Shown here: in pieces, positions 43,461 through 51,698 of the stretch
Numbering within the stretch: position 1 is the stretch's first letter
Layout: every line of letters starts with the position of its first letter
NCBI RefSeq assembly: GCF_001864935.2
Contig: NZ_CP126267.1
Location: 992,001-1,056,000, forward strand
Source: Curtobacterium sp. MCBA15_012
GTDB lineage: Bacteria > Actinomycetota > Actinomycetes > Actinomycetales > Microbacteriaceae
Reading direction: 5' to 3'
DNA: 64,000 nucleotides
Program-made: the position numbers and the translations under genes
Notes under the pieces: model-generated
The model's input: only the letters and a program-made list of their open reading frames with translations
What the model was told of the DNA's origin: nothing
Databases searched by the model: none

Positions 43461-46400
43461 GCGACGGCACGGACACGACCACGACCACGGGCGCGGACCC
43501 GACCGCGACGGTGCGCGCGACCCGGCCGATCGGGGCGGACGCGGTCGCGGACGCCCTCGGCCGGCCACGACCGACGGCCCAGCAGCGGGCCGTGATCGAG
43601 TCGCCGCTCGCACCGGCGCTCGTGGTCGCCGGGGCGGGGAGCGGGAAGACCGAGACCATGGCGTCCCGGGTCGTCTGGCTGCTCGCGAACGGCCACGTCC
43701 GGCCCGCCGAGGTCCTCGGTCTGACCTTCACCCGCAAGGCGGCGGGCGAGCTGTCGGTCCGCATCAACGAGCGGATCCGCGCGCTCGAGGACGTCGGCCT
43801 GCTCGAGGCCGGCGACGCGTTCGAGGCGCCGACGGTCTCGACCTACAACGCCTTCGCGAACGCGGTCTTCCGCGAGAACGCCCTGCTGGTCGGGCGCGAC
43901 GGCGAGTCCCAGGTCCTCACCGAGCCGTCCGCCTGGCAGCTCGCGCGTCGGGTGGTCGTGGGCGCGCGGGACGACCGGCTCGCCGGGCTCGACCGTGACG
44001 TCGACACCGTGACCGCCGCCGTCGTCGCCCTGGCCGGCGCGGTCTCCGAGCACCTCGTCGACCCCGGGGACCTGCGCCGGTTCGCGGTCGACTTCCGCGG
44101 GGTGCTCGAACTGCCCGGGAACGCCCGGGGCAACCCGTACAAGGCCGTCACCGACGCGGTCGCCGCGGTGGGCTCGCTCGAACCCCTGGTGGACCTCGTC
44201 GAGGAGTTCCGACGGCAGAAGGTCGACCGCGGCTTCGTGGAGTTCTCCGACCAGATCGCACTCGCGCTCGCCGCGGCGGAGTCGGCGCCGCGCGTGGTGG
44301 ACGAGCTCCGCGGTCGGTTCCGCGTCGTGCTGCTCGACGAGTACCAGGACACCTCGGTCGTGCAGACCCGGTTCCTCGCGCGGCTGTTCCGCGACCACCC
44401 GGTGATGGCGGTCGGCGACCCGCACCAGTCCATCTACGGGTTCCGCGGTGCGAGTGCCGCGAACCTCGCCCGGTTCCCCCGCGACTTCGGTGGCGACGGA
44501 GCCGCCCCGGTGACCTTCGCGCTGTCCACCAGCTGGCGCAACCCGGTGGACGTCCTCGCTGCCGCGAACGCCGTCGTCGACCCGCTGTCGGCGGCGTCCG
44601 AGGTCGCCGTCGAGCGGCTCGCACCCCGACCGGGTGCCGACGCGGGGACCGTCCGGGCGGTGTTCCCGGAGACCCTGCCCGAGGAGGCCGACGCGGTCGC
44701 CCGCTGGTTCGCCGACCGGCGCGCTGCCGACCCCGAGGGCTCGATGGCCCTGTTGCTGCGATCGCGGAAGGACCTGTCGTCCTTCACCGCGGCGCTGGCG
44801 GAGCACCGCGTCCCGTTCCACGTGCTCGGGACCGGCGGGCTGCTGCAGCGGCCGGAGATCGTCGACCTCGTCGCGACCCTGCGCGTCCTGCACGACCCCG
44901 CGGCCGGCAACGACCTCATCCGCCTGCTCGCGGGAGCGCGGTGGCGCGTGGGTGCGGCCGACATCGCGGCGCTCCACGGACTGGCCCGCTGGCTGTTCGG
45001 TCGCGACCACACGCACCAGCGACTGGACGACGACGTCACCGCCGCCTTCCGGGCGTCGGTCGCCGCGGGGGAGCACGGGTCGATCGTCGACGCGCTCGAC
45101 TTCGTCGCCACCGCCCCCGACGAGCACGGTGCGCTCGCCGACATCAGCCCGGTCGGCCGGGCACGGATGCGGGCCCTCGGGCAGGAGCTCGCCTCGTTGC
45201 GGTCCCGCGCCGCGGGTGACCTGGTGGACTTCGTGACCCTCGTCGTGCAGGAGACCGGGCTCGACGTCGAGGTCGCCGCGCACGAGCAGGGGAGCGGGGC
45301 GTTCCTCGACGCCTTCGTCGACGAGCTCGCCGGGTTCGTCACGACGGACGACCGCGCCGACCTCGGGGCGTTCCTCGGCTGGATCGACGCGGCCGCGCGA
45401 CGGGACGACATGGGCCCGCGGTCCGAGGAACCCGAGTCCGGCACGGTCCAGATCCTGACGATCCACGGGTCGAAGGGACTCGAGTGGGACGCGGTCGCCG
45501 TCCCGCGACTGGTCGAGGGCTCCCTGCCCGCACGGCCCCAGGAGGGTTCGTCGGGCTGGTTGGGCTTCGGCCGCCTGCCCTACGCGTTCCGGGGCGACGC
45601 CGAGGAGCTGCCGCGGCTCGAGTGGCGCGGGCAGGAGTCGCAGAAGGCGGTCGTCGACGCGATCGATGCCTACCGCGAGGAGGTCGGTGCCCGCAACGAG
45701 GACGAGGAACGCCGACTCGCCTACGTCGCCCTGACGCGCGCCCGGCACGACCTGCTCGTGTCCGGGTCGTCCTGGGCGGGCGGGGTCCGTCCGACCGCCC
45801 CCAGCCGGTACCTGCGCGACCTGGTCGAGGCCGGGGTCGTCGACGCCGGAGCGGTCCCGGACGGCACGGAGCACGAGGAGAACCCCCTCGGCGGCGACGG
45901 TGCCACCCAGGACTGGCCGCACGTGCCGTTCGGCCAGCGCGGGGCCCGGGTCGCCGCGGCGGCCGACCGGGTGCGGAACGCCAACCCGGGAGCGTCCGGG
46001 CGGTTCGCGGCCGACATCGACCTGCTCCTCGCCGAACGTCGCGCGCAACGGTCGGCCCGGCACACCGTGGCCGTGCCGCACCGCGTGCCGGCGTCGGGCT
46101 TCAAGGACTACCTGACGCAGCCCGACGCGGTCGCCGAGCGGCTGCGGCGGCCGATGCCGGAGCGGCCGTACCGGGCGACGCGACTCGGCACGCTGTTCCA
46201 CCAGTGGGTCGAGCAGCGTGCCCGGAGCGGTGGCTCGCTCGAGACGCTGGACCTGTGGGACGGCGAGCGCGACCTCGACGCCGACGAGCTCGTGGACGCG
46301 TCGACCGAAGCGCCGGTCACGGACGACGACGCCCGCCGACTGGCGGCGTTCCAGGACACCTTCGCCCGGTCCCGCTGGGCAGGCCTCGTTCCGGTCGAGG

Positions 46401-46711
46401 TCGAGCGCGAGATCCACATCCCGTTCCTCGGGCACAGCGTCGTCTGCAAGCTCGACGCGGTGTACGAGGTGGACGGCCGCGCCGAGGTCGTCGACTGGAA
46501 GACGGGGAAGGCCCCGAAGGACGCCGACGACCTCGCGGCGCGGCAACTGCAGCTCGCGCTCTACCGGGTGGCGTACGCGGAGTTCACCGGGCGACCGATC
46601 GACGAGGTCGACGCGGTGTTCTACTTCGTCGCGGACGACCTCGAGGTCCGACCCACCGCGCTGCTCGACCGGCGGGGGCTCGAGCGCGCGTGGCGCGCGT
46701 CGCTCGGCTGA
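43457..46711 (+). CDS. adnB: AdnB-like subunit of the AdnAB helicase-nuclease
   Basis: 1084 residues. The active UvrD-like motor has Walker A VVAGAGSGKTETMASR, motif II VLLDEYQDTSVVQTRF, motif III VGDPHQSIYGFRGAS, motif V TIHGSKGLEWDAVAV and motif VI ALTRARHDLLVSGS. The nuclease domain has GTLFHQWVEQRA, VCKLDAVYEVDG and VVDWKTGKAPK with QLQLALYR. Position directly after adnA with a GTGA overlap and GGGGAGGTGA as ribosome site supports a heterodimer. Confidence 0.92.
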   Translation: MSDGTDTTTTTGADPTATVRATRPIGADAVADALGRPRPTAQQRAVIESPLAPALVVAGAGSGKTETMASRVVWLLANGHVRPAEVLGLTFTRKAAGELSVRINERIRALEDVGLLEAGDAFEAPTVSTYNAFANAVFRENALLVGRDGESQVLTEPSAWQLARRVVVGARDDRLAGLDRDVDTVTAAVVALAGAVSEHLVDPGDLRRFAVDFRGVLELPGNARGNPYKAVTDAVAAVGSLEPLVDLVEEFRRQKVDRGFVEFSDQIALALAAAESAPRVVDELRGRFRVVLLDEYQDTSVVQTRFLARLFRDHPVMAVGDPHQSIYGFRGASAANLARFPRDFGGDGAAPVTFALSTSWRNPVDVLAAANAVVDPLSAASEVAVERLAPRPGADAGTVRAVFPETLPEEADAVARWFADRRAADPEGSMALLLRSRKDLSSFTAALAEHRVPFHVLGTGGLLQRPEIVDLVATLRVLHDPAAGNDLIRLLAGARWRVGAADIAALHGLARWLFGRDHTHQRLDDDVTAAFRASVAAGEHGSIVDALDFVATAPDEHGALADISPVGRARMRALGQELASLRSRAAGDLVDFVTLVVQETGLDVEVAAHEQGSGAFLDAFVDELAGFVTTDDRADLGAFLGWIDAAARRDDMGPRSEEPESGTVQILTIHGSKGLEWDAVAVPRLVEGSLPARPQEGSSGWLGFGRLPYAFRGDAEELPRLEWRGQESQKAVVDAIDAYREEVGARNEDEERRLAYVALTRARHDLLVSGSSWAGGVRPTAPSRYLRDLVEAGVVDAGAVPDGTEHEENPLGGDGATQDWPHVPFGQRGARVAAAADRVRNANPGASGRFAADIDLLLAERRAQRSARHTVAVPHRVPASGFKDYLTQPDAVAERLRRPMPERPYRATRLGTLFHQWVEQRARSGGSLETLDLWDGERDLDADELVDASTEAPVTDDDARRLAAFQDTFARSRWAGLVPVEVEREIHIPFLGHSVVCKLDAVYEVDGRAEVVDWKTGKAPKDADDLAARQLQLALYRVAYAEFTGRPIDEVDAVFYFVADDLEVRPTALLDRRGLERAWRASLG

Positions 46712-46757
46712 TCACGGGTGCAGGACCCGGACCCGGTCCACGACCAGGACCAGGACT

Positions 46758-46801
46758 CGGACGGGAGGCGCGGGGCGGCGCCGCCACGTGCCTCCCGTCC
46801 G
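46758..46801. repeat. degenerate dispersed palindrome family A after adnB
   Basis: CGGACGGGAGGC (46758-46769) pairs with GCCTCCCGTCCG (46790-46801). The inner part has lost the canonical GCGGTGC arm but contains its own GGCGGCGCCGCC palindrome, so the structure is kept while the sequence drifts. Confidence 0.8.
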
Positions 46802-46865
46802 TCACGTGGTCGGGACCGGGCTGCGCTGTCGCGCTACCGGCCGTCGCGTCGGACGGGCGGCGCAG

Positions 46866-46948
46866 GGCCGCCGGCGCATGGCCGCCGGCGCATGGCCGCC
46901 GGCGCATGGCCGCCGGCGCATGGCCGCCGGCGCATGGCCGCCGGCACG
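46866..46948. repeat. 14-bp tandem repeat, five full copies and a partial
   Basis: GGCCGCCGGCGCAT starts at 46866, 46880, 46894, 46908 and 46922, with a variant sixth at 46936. The full units are identical, so the array expanded recently. No spacers, so it is not a CRISPR array. Confidence 0.9.
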
Positions 46949-47084
46949 GTGACGGCGGATCAGCCGTGGCGGCGGTCCGGCCGTGGCCGCGGTCCAGCCG
47001 TGACGGCGGTCCGGCCGTCGCCGCGGTCCAGCCGTGACGGCGGTCCAGCCGTGGTGGAGGATCAGCCTCGGCGGCGGATCAGCC
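46949..47084. repeat. 17-bp tandem repeat, eight copies, running into the end of the pseudokinase gene
   Basis: Units like GTGACGGCGGATCAGCC start every 17 bases from 46949 to 47068. The last one contains the stop codon (TGA on the minus strand, 47081-47079) and final codon of the minus-strand gene. Together with the 14-bp array it fills most of the 367 bp between adnB and that gene; I see nothing else there. Confidence 0.9.
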
Positions 47085-48077
47085 GTGCCTACGCTCGGTC
47101 GACGACAGCAGCTGCTCGACCTCGCCGATCTCCATCGTCTCGGGCGACACCGACTGCAGCGGTGCGGCACTGGGCGTCTGCACGGCGTCGACGAGCCGGT
47201 GCATCATGGCGACCGCGTCGTCGACGACCTCGGTGCTCTTCGCCTGCACGCCGTGGAGGAGCCACTGCGCGGTCTCGAGCTCGTGGTGCACCCGGGCCCG
47301 CTGCGCGAGCTGTCGGTCGCGTCCGCCACCACCGGCCTCGTACGCGGCGAGGACCGTGTCGAAGGTGTCGCGGCGGCCGGCCAGGACCCACGCGAGGTCC
47401 TTCGCCGGGTCGCCGAGGCGCAGCTCTCCCCACTCGAGGACGCCGCTCACGGCGTCACCGTCGGCGAGGACGACCCCGGCACCGAAGGCGCCGTGCACGA
47501 CCGTCGGCGTGAACTGCCAGAGCTGCTGGTCGCGGGCGGCGCCCTCCCAGCGCTCCTTGAGCGCGGCCGGGACCAGCTTGGTCGCGACGGCCCGGTCCAT
47601 CACGGACACGGCGGAGCGCAGGACCTCGAACGGGGTGAGCGAGGGCAGCCCGGCGTCGGTGACGAAGCTCGTGGGCAGCTGGTGCACGGCGGCGACGGCA
47701 CGGCCGACCGACGCCGCGAGCTCGGGCCGCTCGGCGAGGTCGCGGAGCGTCGGGTGGGCTCCCGGCAGGTATGTGGTGACGATGGCCCGCGTCGACCCGA
47801 CCGGCGCCTGGCCGCGGTACTCGGCCACGGCGAACGGCAGTCGCGTGCGGATGCCGGCGCTCAGCGCCCGGATCGCGACGAGGTCGGCCGACTGTCGTGC
47901 CTCGGCGCGCTGGTTGCGCGGGCGACGGATCGCCGAGAGCGTGCCGTCCGCCTCGCGCAGGACGGCGGACTCGTAGTCGCCGGACGCAGCCGAGCCGAGG
48001 GCGCGTGTCCCCGTGACGACCATGCCGGGCACGGCCGTCGTCGCCAACGCGGCTAGAGTGAACTGGGATCCCGCCAT
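47079..48077 (-). CDS. macrolide/aminoglycoside phosphotransferase-like protein, probable pseudokinase
   Basis: 332 residues with the APH fold layout: VLREADGTLSAIRRPRNQRA (lysine region), LVAIRALSAGIRTRLPFAVA, YLPGAHPTLRDLAERPELAA, and TPTVVHGAFGAGVVLADGDA followed by SGVLEWGELRLGDPAKDLAW. In active kinases the loop reads HGDxHxxN and the later motif D-W-x-D; here the catalytic Asp is Ala and the later Asp is Glu. The M. tuberculosis counterpart in this neighbourhood is Rv3197 by memory. ATG 48077 has TACCCT (minus strand 48090-48085) seven bases upstream. Confidence 0.75.
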   Translation of the reverse strand: MAGSQFTLAALATTAVPGMVVTGTRALGSAASGDYESAVLREADGTLSAIRRPRNQRAEARQSADLVAIRALSAGIRTRLPFAVAEYRGQAPVGSTRAIVTTYLPGAHPTLRDLAERPELAASVGRAVAAVHQLPTSFVTDAGLPSLTPFEVLRSAVSVMDRAVATKLVPAALKERWEGAARDQQLWQFTPTVVHGAFGAGVVLADGDAVSGVLEWGELRLGDPAKDLAWVLAGRRDTFDTVLAAYEAGGGGRDRQLAQRARVHHELETAQWLLHGVQAKSTEVVDDAVAMMHRLVDAVQTPSAAPLQSVSPETMEIGEVEQLLSSTERRHG

Positions 48078-48197
48078 GCCCCTCAGGGTAGGTCCGCCGT
48101 CGGTGCGAGCGCGTGCGCCACGCTGGCCTGTGCAAGCCCGAGGACCGTCCACAGGCTCCCGCCGAACACCCGACCAGACCTCGAGGAGCCCCCTGTC

Positions 48198-49133
48198 GTG
48201 ACCGACGAGTTCGCCGCCCGGCTGCCGCTGTCCCGCAACGAACTCGACCGCGACGCGGAGTACCGCTCCACCCCGGACCTCGAGCAGGTCCTGCGCGCCG
48301 ACCCGTCGACGCGCTGGCTGCCCGTCCACGGCGCCGAGCTGCTGCGCGCACCCGACGGTGCCCTGCGCTTCGTCGACGCGGACGCCGTCCCGGAGGGCAC
48401 CGTGACGCTGTACCTCGGCCGCGCCGTGGCCGACGCACCCGACGCCCCGGCGGGGACCCGGTTCGTGGCGGCCCTCGTCGACGCGGCCACGGCGACCGCG
48501 ATCGAGCCCGACGAGGACGCGTGGAGCAGCCTCCGGATGTTCGGGACCGAGCTCTCGGCGCGTGACCAGGGCCTCGCCGTCGAGGCCGTGGCGATGGCGA
48601 ACTGGCACGCCGTGCACGGGTTCTCCCCGCGCACCGGTTCGCCGACCGCCGTCGTGACCGGCGGGTGGGTGCGCCGCGACCCCGAGGGCCACGAGCACTT
48701 CCCGCGGACCGACGCCGCGATCATCGTGGGCGTCACGGACGCCGACGACCGCATCCTGCTCGGCTCGAACGCCGCGTGGGACGCGAACCGCTACTCGCTG
48801 CTCGCCGGCTTCGTGGAGCCGGGGGAGTCGCTCGAGGACGCCGTCCGTCGCGAGGTCTGGGAGGAGTCCGGGGTCCACGTGGAGGAGCCCGAGTACCTCG
48901 GCTCGCAGCCGTGGCCGTTCCCGGCGTCGCTCATGGTCGGGTTCCGCGCCCGCGCGGTGGACGGCGACCCCTCGACCGCCCGACCGGACGGCGTCGAGAT
49001 CCTCGACGTCCGCTGGTTCTCCCGCGACGAGATCCGGGAGCGCGCCGGCGACACCCTGCTGCTGCCCGGCCGCACGTCGATCGCCCGCGCCGTCATCGAG
49101 GAGTGGTACGGCGGGCCGCTGGACCTGCCGTGA
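48198..49133 (+). CDS. nudC: NAD+ diphosphatase NudC (zinc ribbon lost)
   Basis: 311 residues. Hydrolyses NADH and decaps NAD-RNA in the family. The Nudix box GFVEPGESLEDAVRREVWEE (from about residue 204) and the NudC signature SQPWPFPASLM are intact. The usual CxxC-CxxC zinc ribbon is gone: the region reads FSPRTGSPTAVVTGGWVRRD then PEGHEHFPRTDAAIIV, without any Cys. Start is GTG 48198 after GAGGAGCC. A TAGAGT at 48054-48059 could give a 130-base 5' UTR overlapping the divergent gene. Confidence 0.88.
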   Translation: MTDEFAARLPLSRNELDRDAEYRSTPDLEQVLRADPSTRWLPVHGAELLRAPDGALRFVDADAVPEGTVTLYLGRAVADAPDAPAGTRFVAALVDAATATAIEPDEDAWSSLRMFGTELSARDQGLAVEAVAMANWHAVHGFSPRTGSPTAVVTGGWVRRDPEGHEHFPRTDAAIIVGVTDADDRILLGSNAAWDANRYSLLAGFVEPGESLEDAVRREVWEESGVHVEEPEYLGSQPWPFPASLMVGFRARAVDGDPSTARPDGVEILDVRWFSRDEIRERAGDTLLLPGRTSIARAVIEEWYGGPLDLP

Positions 49134-50890
49134 ACGACGGACGGGACGGCACCGCCGCGGTCGCCGGTGCTCCGCGGCCGCCCTCGCCGGACGAGCTGCT
49201 CGACGCGCTCGACGCCGAACAGCGGACCGTCGCGCGGACGCTCCTCGGACCGGTCGCCGTGCTCGCCGGGGCCGGGACCGGCAAGACCCGCGCGATCACC
49301 CACCGGATCGCCTACGGCGTCGCGACCGGGACGTACTCGCCGAACCACGTCCTCGCGCTGACCTTCACGACCCGGGCGGCGGGGGAACTCCGGTCCCGGC
49401 TGCGGGCGCTCGGCGCCGGGACGGTCCAGGCACGGACCTTCCACGCCGCGGCGATGTCGCAGCTCAGCTACTTCTGGCCGGACACCGTCGGTGGCCACGC
49501 ACCCCGCATCGTCGAGTCCAAGGGCCGGGTGATCGCGCACGCGGCCGACGCCGTCGGTCTGCACGTGGACACCCCCGTGCTCCGCGACCTGGCGGGTGAG
49601 GTCGAGTGGCGCAAGGTGCAGATGCTCTCGTACGAGGAGTACGAGGCCGCCGCCGTCGACCGTGTGATGCCCCGGGACACCCCACCCCGTCGGGTCGTCG
49701 ACCTGATGCGGGCCTACGAACAGCTGAAGGACGACCGGCGGCAGCTCGACTTCGAGGACGTCCTGCTCGCGACGCTCGGCATGGTCGAGTCCGAGCCGCG
49801 GGTCGCGTCGTACGTGCGGCAGCAGTACCGCTTCTTCGTGGTCGACGAGTACCAGGACGTCTCCCCGGTGCAGCACGACCTGCTCCGGGCGTGGCTCGGC
49901 GGCCGGGACGACCTGTGCGTGGTCGGCGACGCGAGCCAGACCATCTACTCGTTCGCCGGGGCGTCGAGCCGGTACCTGCTCGGCTTCGGCGCCGAGTTCC
50001 CCCGCGGCACGGTGCTGCGCCTCGAGCGAAACTACCGGTCGACCCGCGAGGTCGTGCACGCCGCGAACACCCTCATGCGCGGTCAGCCCGGGGCGCTCGA
50101 CCTGGTGGCGCAGACGACCGAGCCCGGACCGGAGCCCGAGGTCCTGGCGTGCGTGCACGACGGCGACGAGGCACAGACCGTGGCCCGGCGGATCACCGAG
50201 GTCGTCGGCGCCGGGGCGGCGTACGGCGACTGCGCGGTGCTGTTCCGCGTCGGTGCCCAGTCCGCCGCGCTCGAGTCGGCCCTCGGACGAGCGGGCATCC
50301 CGTACCGGGTGCAGGGCGGCACCCGGTTCTTCGAGCGACCCGAGGTCAAGCTCGCCGTGCACCACATGCGGGGCGAGGCCGTCCGGCAGACCGACGACGA
50401 GCTCACCCGACGCGTCGGGCTCGTGCTGCAGCTCAGCGGCTGGACGCCGACCCCGCCCGAGGGCACCGGAGCCGTGCGCGCACAGTGGGAAGCGCTGCAG
50501 GCGATCATGGGGCTCGCCGAGTCCGCCCCGGCGGGCACGACGATGCAGCAGTTCACCCAGGACCTGGTCGACCGCGCGGCGACCCACCACGAACCCGAGC
50601 TCGACGCGGTGACGCTCGCGACGCTGCACTCGTCCAAGGGCCTCGAGTGGCCGCACGTCGTGGTGGTCGGTGCCGCCGAGGGCCTGCTGCCGATCTCGCA
50701 CGCGACGACCGACGCCGAGGTCGACGAGGAGCGCCGCCTGTTCTACGTCGGGCTGACCCGTGCACGGCGGTCGGTCACGGTCACGTGGTCGCGACAGGGT
50801 TCCACGCGTGGGGGAGCCCGGGCCCCGAGTCGGTTCCTGGCAGCGCTCGACACGCACACCGCGGATGGGGCGTCACCGGCACCACGGTGA
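49130..50890 (+). CDS. uvrD2: UvrD2-like SF1A DNA helicase
   Basis: 586 residues. Walker A VLAGAGTGKTRAITHRIAYG, motif II FFVVDEYQDVSPVQHDLLRA, motif III VGDASQTIYSFAGAS, motif V TLHSSKGLEWPHVVVVGAAE and motif VI LFYVGLTRARRSVTVTW are all present. Mycobacterial UvrD2 continues into an HRDC domain and a tetracysteine domain to about 700 residues; this protein stops after the motor, so the accessory domains are missing. The GTG start overlaps the nudC stop as GTGA. The last 110 bp overlap the convergent gene. Confidence 0.88.
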   Translation: MNDGRDGTAAVAGAPRPPSPDELLDALDAEQRTVARTLLGPVAVLAGAGTGKTRAITHRIAYGVATGTYSPNHVLALTFTTRAAGELRSRLRALGAGTVQARTFHAAAMSQLSYFWPDTVGGHAPRIVESKGRVIAHAADAVGLHVDTPVLRDLAGEVEWRKVQMLSYEEYEAAAVDRVMPRDTPPRRVVDLMRAYEQLKDDRRQLDFEDVLLATLGMVESEPRVASYVRQQYRFFVVDEYQDVSPVQHDLLRAWLGGRDDLCVVGDASQTIYSFAGASSRYLLGFGAEFPRGTVLRLERNYRSTREVVHAANTLMRGQPGALDLVAQTTEPGPEPEVLACVHDGDEAQTVARRITEVVGAGAAYGDCAVLFRVGAQSAALESALGRAGIPYRVQGGTRFFERPEVKLAVHHMRGEAVRQTDDELTRRVGLVLQLSGWTPTPPEGTGAVRAQWEALQAIMGLAESAPAGTTMQQFTQDLVDRAATHHEPELDAVTLATLHSSKGLEWPHVVVVGAAEGLLPISHATTDAEVDEERRLFYVGLTRARRSVTVTWSRQGSTRGGARAPSRFLAALDTHTADGASPAPR

Positions 50891-51638
50891 CGGCGAGGTC
50901 GTCGCGGTCGAACACGACCTGGTCGGTGTCCGGCCGCTGCGTCCGGTGGGGCAGCCGCCGCACGACCACCCGGGTCGCCGCGGCCGCCACCGCCGCGGAC
51001 CGCCAGGGCGAGAGCGCCGCCGCGGGCCGCCCCCACACCTGCGCCGCGACGGCCGGCCACGCCGGGTCGGCGTCGACGCGGGCGTACTCCACGCACTGGA
51101 GGCACGGTCCGTCACCCGGGACCACGACCGGTCCGAGCCGGATCCGGCCGTCCCCGACGACGAGCGCGAGGTGGGGCGTCCCGCGACGCGTCCACGCGGA
51201 CCGCACGGCCGGGTCGACGACGTGGTCGGCCACCACGAGCGCGATCGCCGGGTCGGGGTCGGGGAGCGGGACCGGTCCACCGCGCGGTGCCGAGGTACGG
51301 GCGACCGTCACGCCCTCGCCGGACAGCAGGTCGGCGACGTGGTCGGCCAGGGCCCCGGCGCCGTGCACCTCGACGCGCGCGAGCGGTTCGGGCAGGACGT
51401 CGACGACGGCGGGCGATGCGGTCCCGAGCAGCCGGGCAGCCACTTCCGGACGGCACCCGGTCGTCCGCGCGAGGGCGGCCAGGGCGTCGCGGTTCGTCTC
51501 GCGCCGCAGAGCGCAGAGGAAGCGTTCCTCGGCCGTGGTCGGCACGGGCACGACGGCACGCGGCGGGTCGACCCCGAGCTGCACGGTGGACGGATCGCGC
51601 CAGACGAACTCGAGCGTGGGGTCGATGCGGATGCCCAT
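50781..51638 (-). CDS. ThiF/cyclodehydratase-like protein of unknown function
   Basis: 285 residues. Zinc-type motifs GDGPCLQCVEYARVDAD (CxxC) and TPHPRCACRAL (CxC) match E1-like/TOMM cyclodehydratase partner proteins; an N-terminal winged-helix-like region (EERFLCALRRETNRDALAAL) precedes a degenerate nucleotide fold (VEVHGAGALADHVADLL). No azoline-forming YcaO enzyme, oxidase or precursor peptide is nearby, so a natural-product role is unlikely; it is probably the housekeeping Rv3196-like member. ATG 51638 has CAGCGT six bases upstream as a weak -10. Confidence 0.7.
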   Translation of the reverse strand: MGIRIDPTLEFVWRDPSTVQLGVDPPRAVVPVPTTAEERFLCALRRETNRDALAALARTTGCRPEVAARLLGTASPAVVDVLPEPLARVEVHGAGALADHVADLLSGEGVTVARTSAPRGGPVPLPDPDPAIALVVADHVVDPAVRSAWTRRGTPHLALVVGDGRIRLGPVVVPGDGPCLQCVEYARVDADPAWPAVAAQVWGRPAAALSPWRSAAVAAAATRVVVRRLPHRTQRPDTDQVVFDRDDLAVTVVPVTPHPRCACRALPGTDSGPGLPHAWNPVATT

Positions 51639-51698
51639 GCCCCCACGCTGCCGGACCCGCCGCCCGGGTGGGGCGGCGGGTCCGGATCTGTGGAGAAC

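Noticed and set aside
46866..47084. CRISPR array
   Set aside because: The units are 14 and 17 bp, contiguous, and without unique spacers; no cas genes are nearby.
50781..51638. A RiPP (thiazole/oxazole peptide) biosynthetic cluster around the cyclodehydratase-like gene
   Set aside because: No YcaO enzyme, dehydrogenase, protease partner or precursor peptide is in the flanking 10 kb. The neighbours are helicase, DUF2342 and Lon-like genes.
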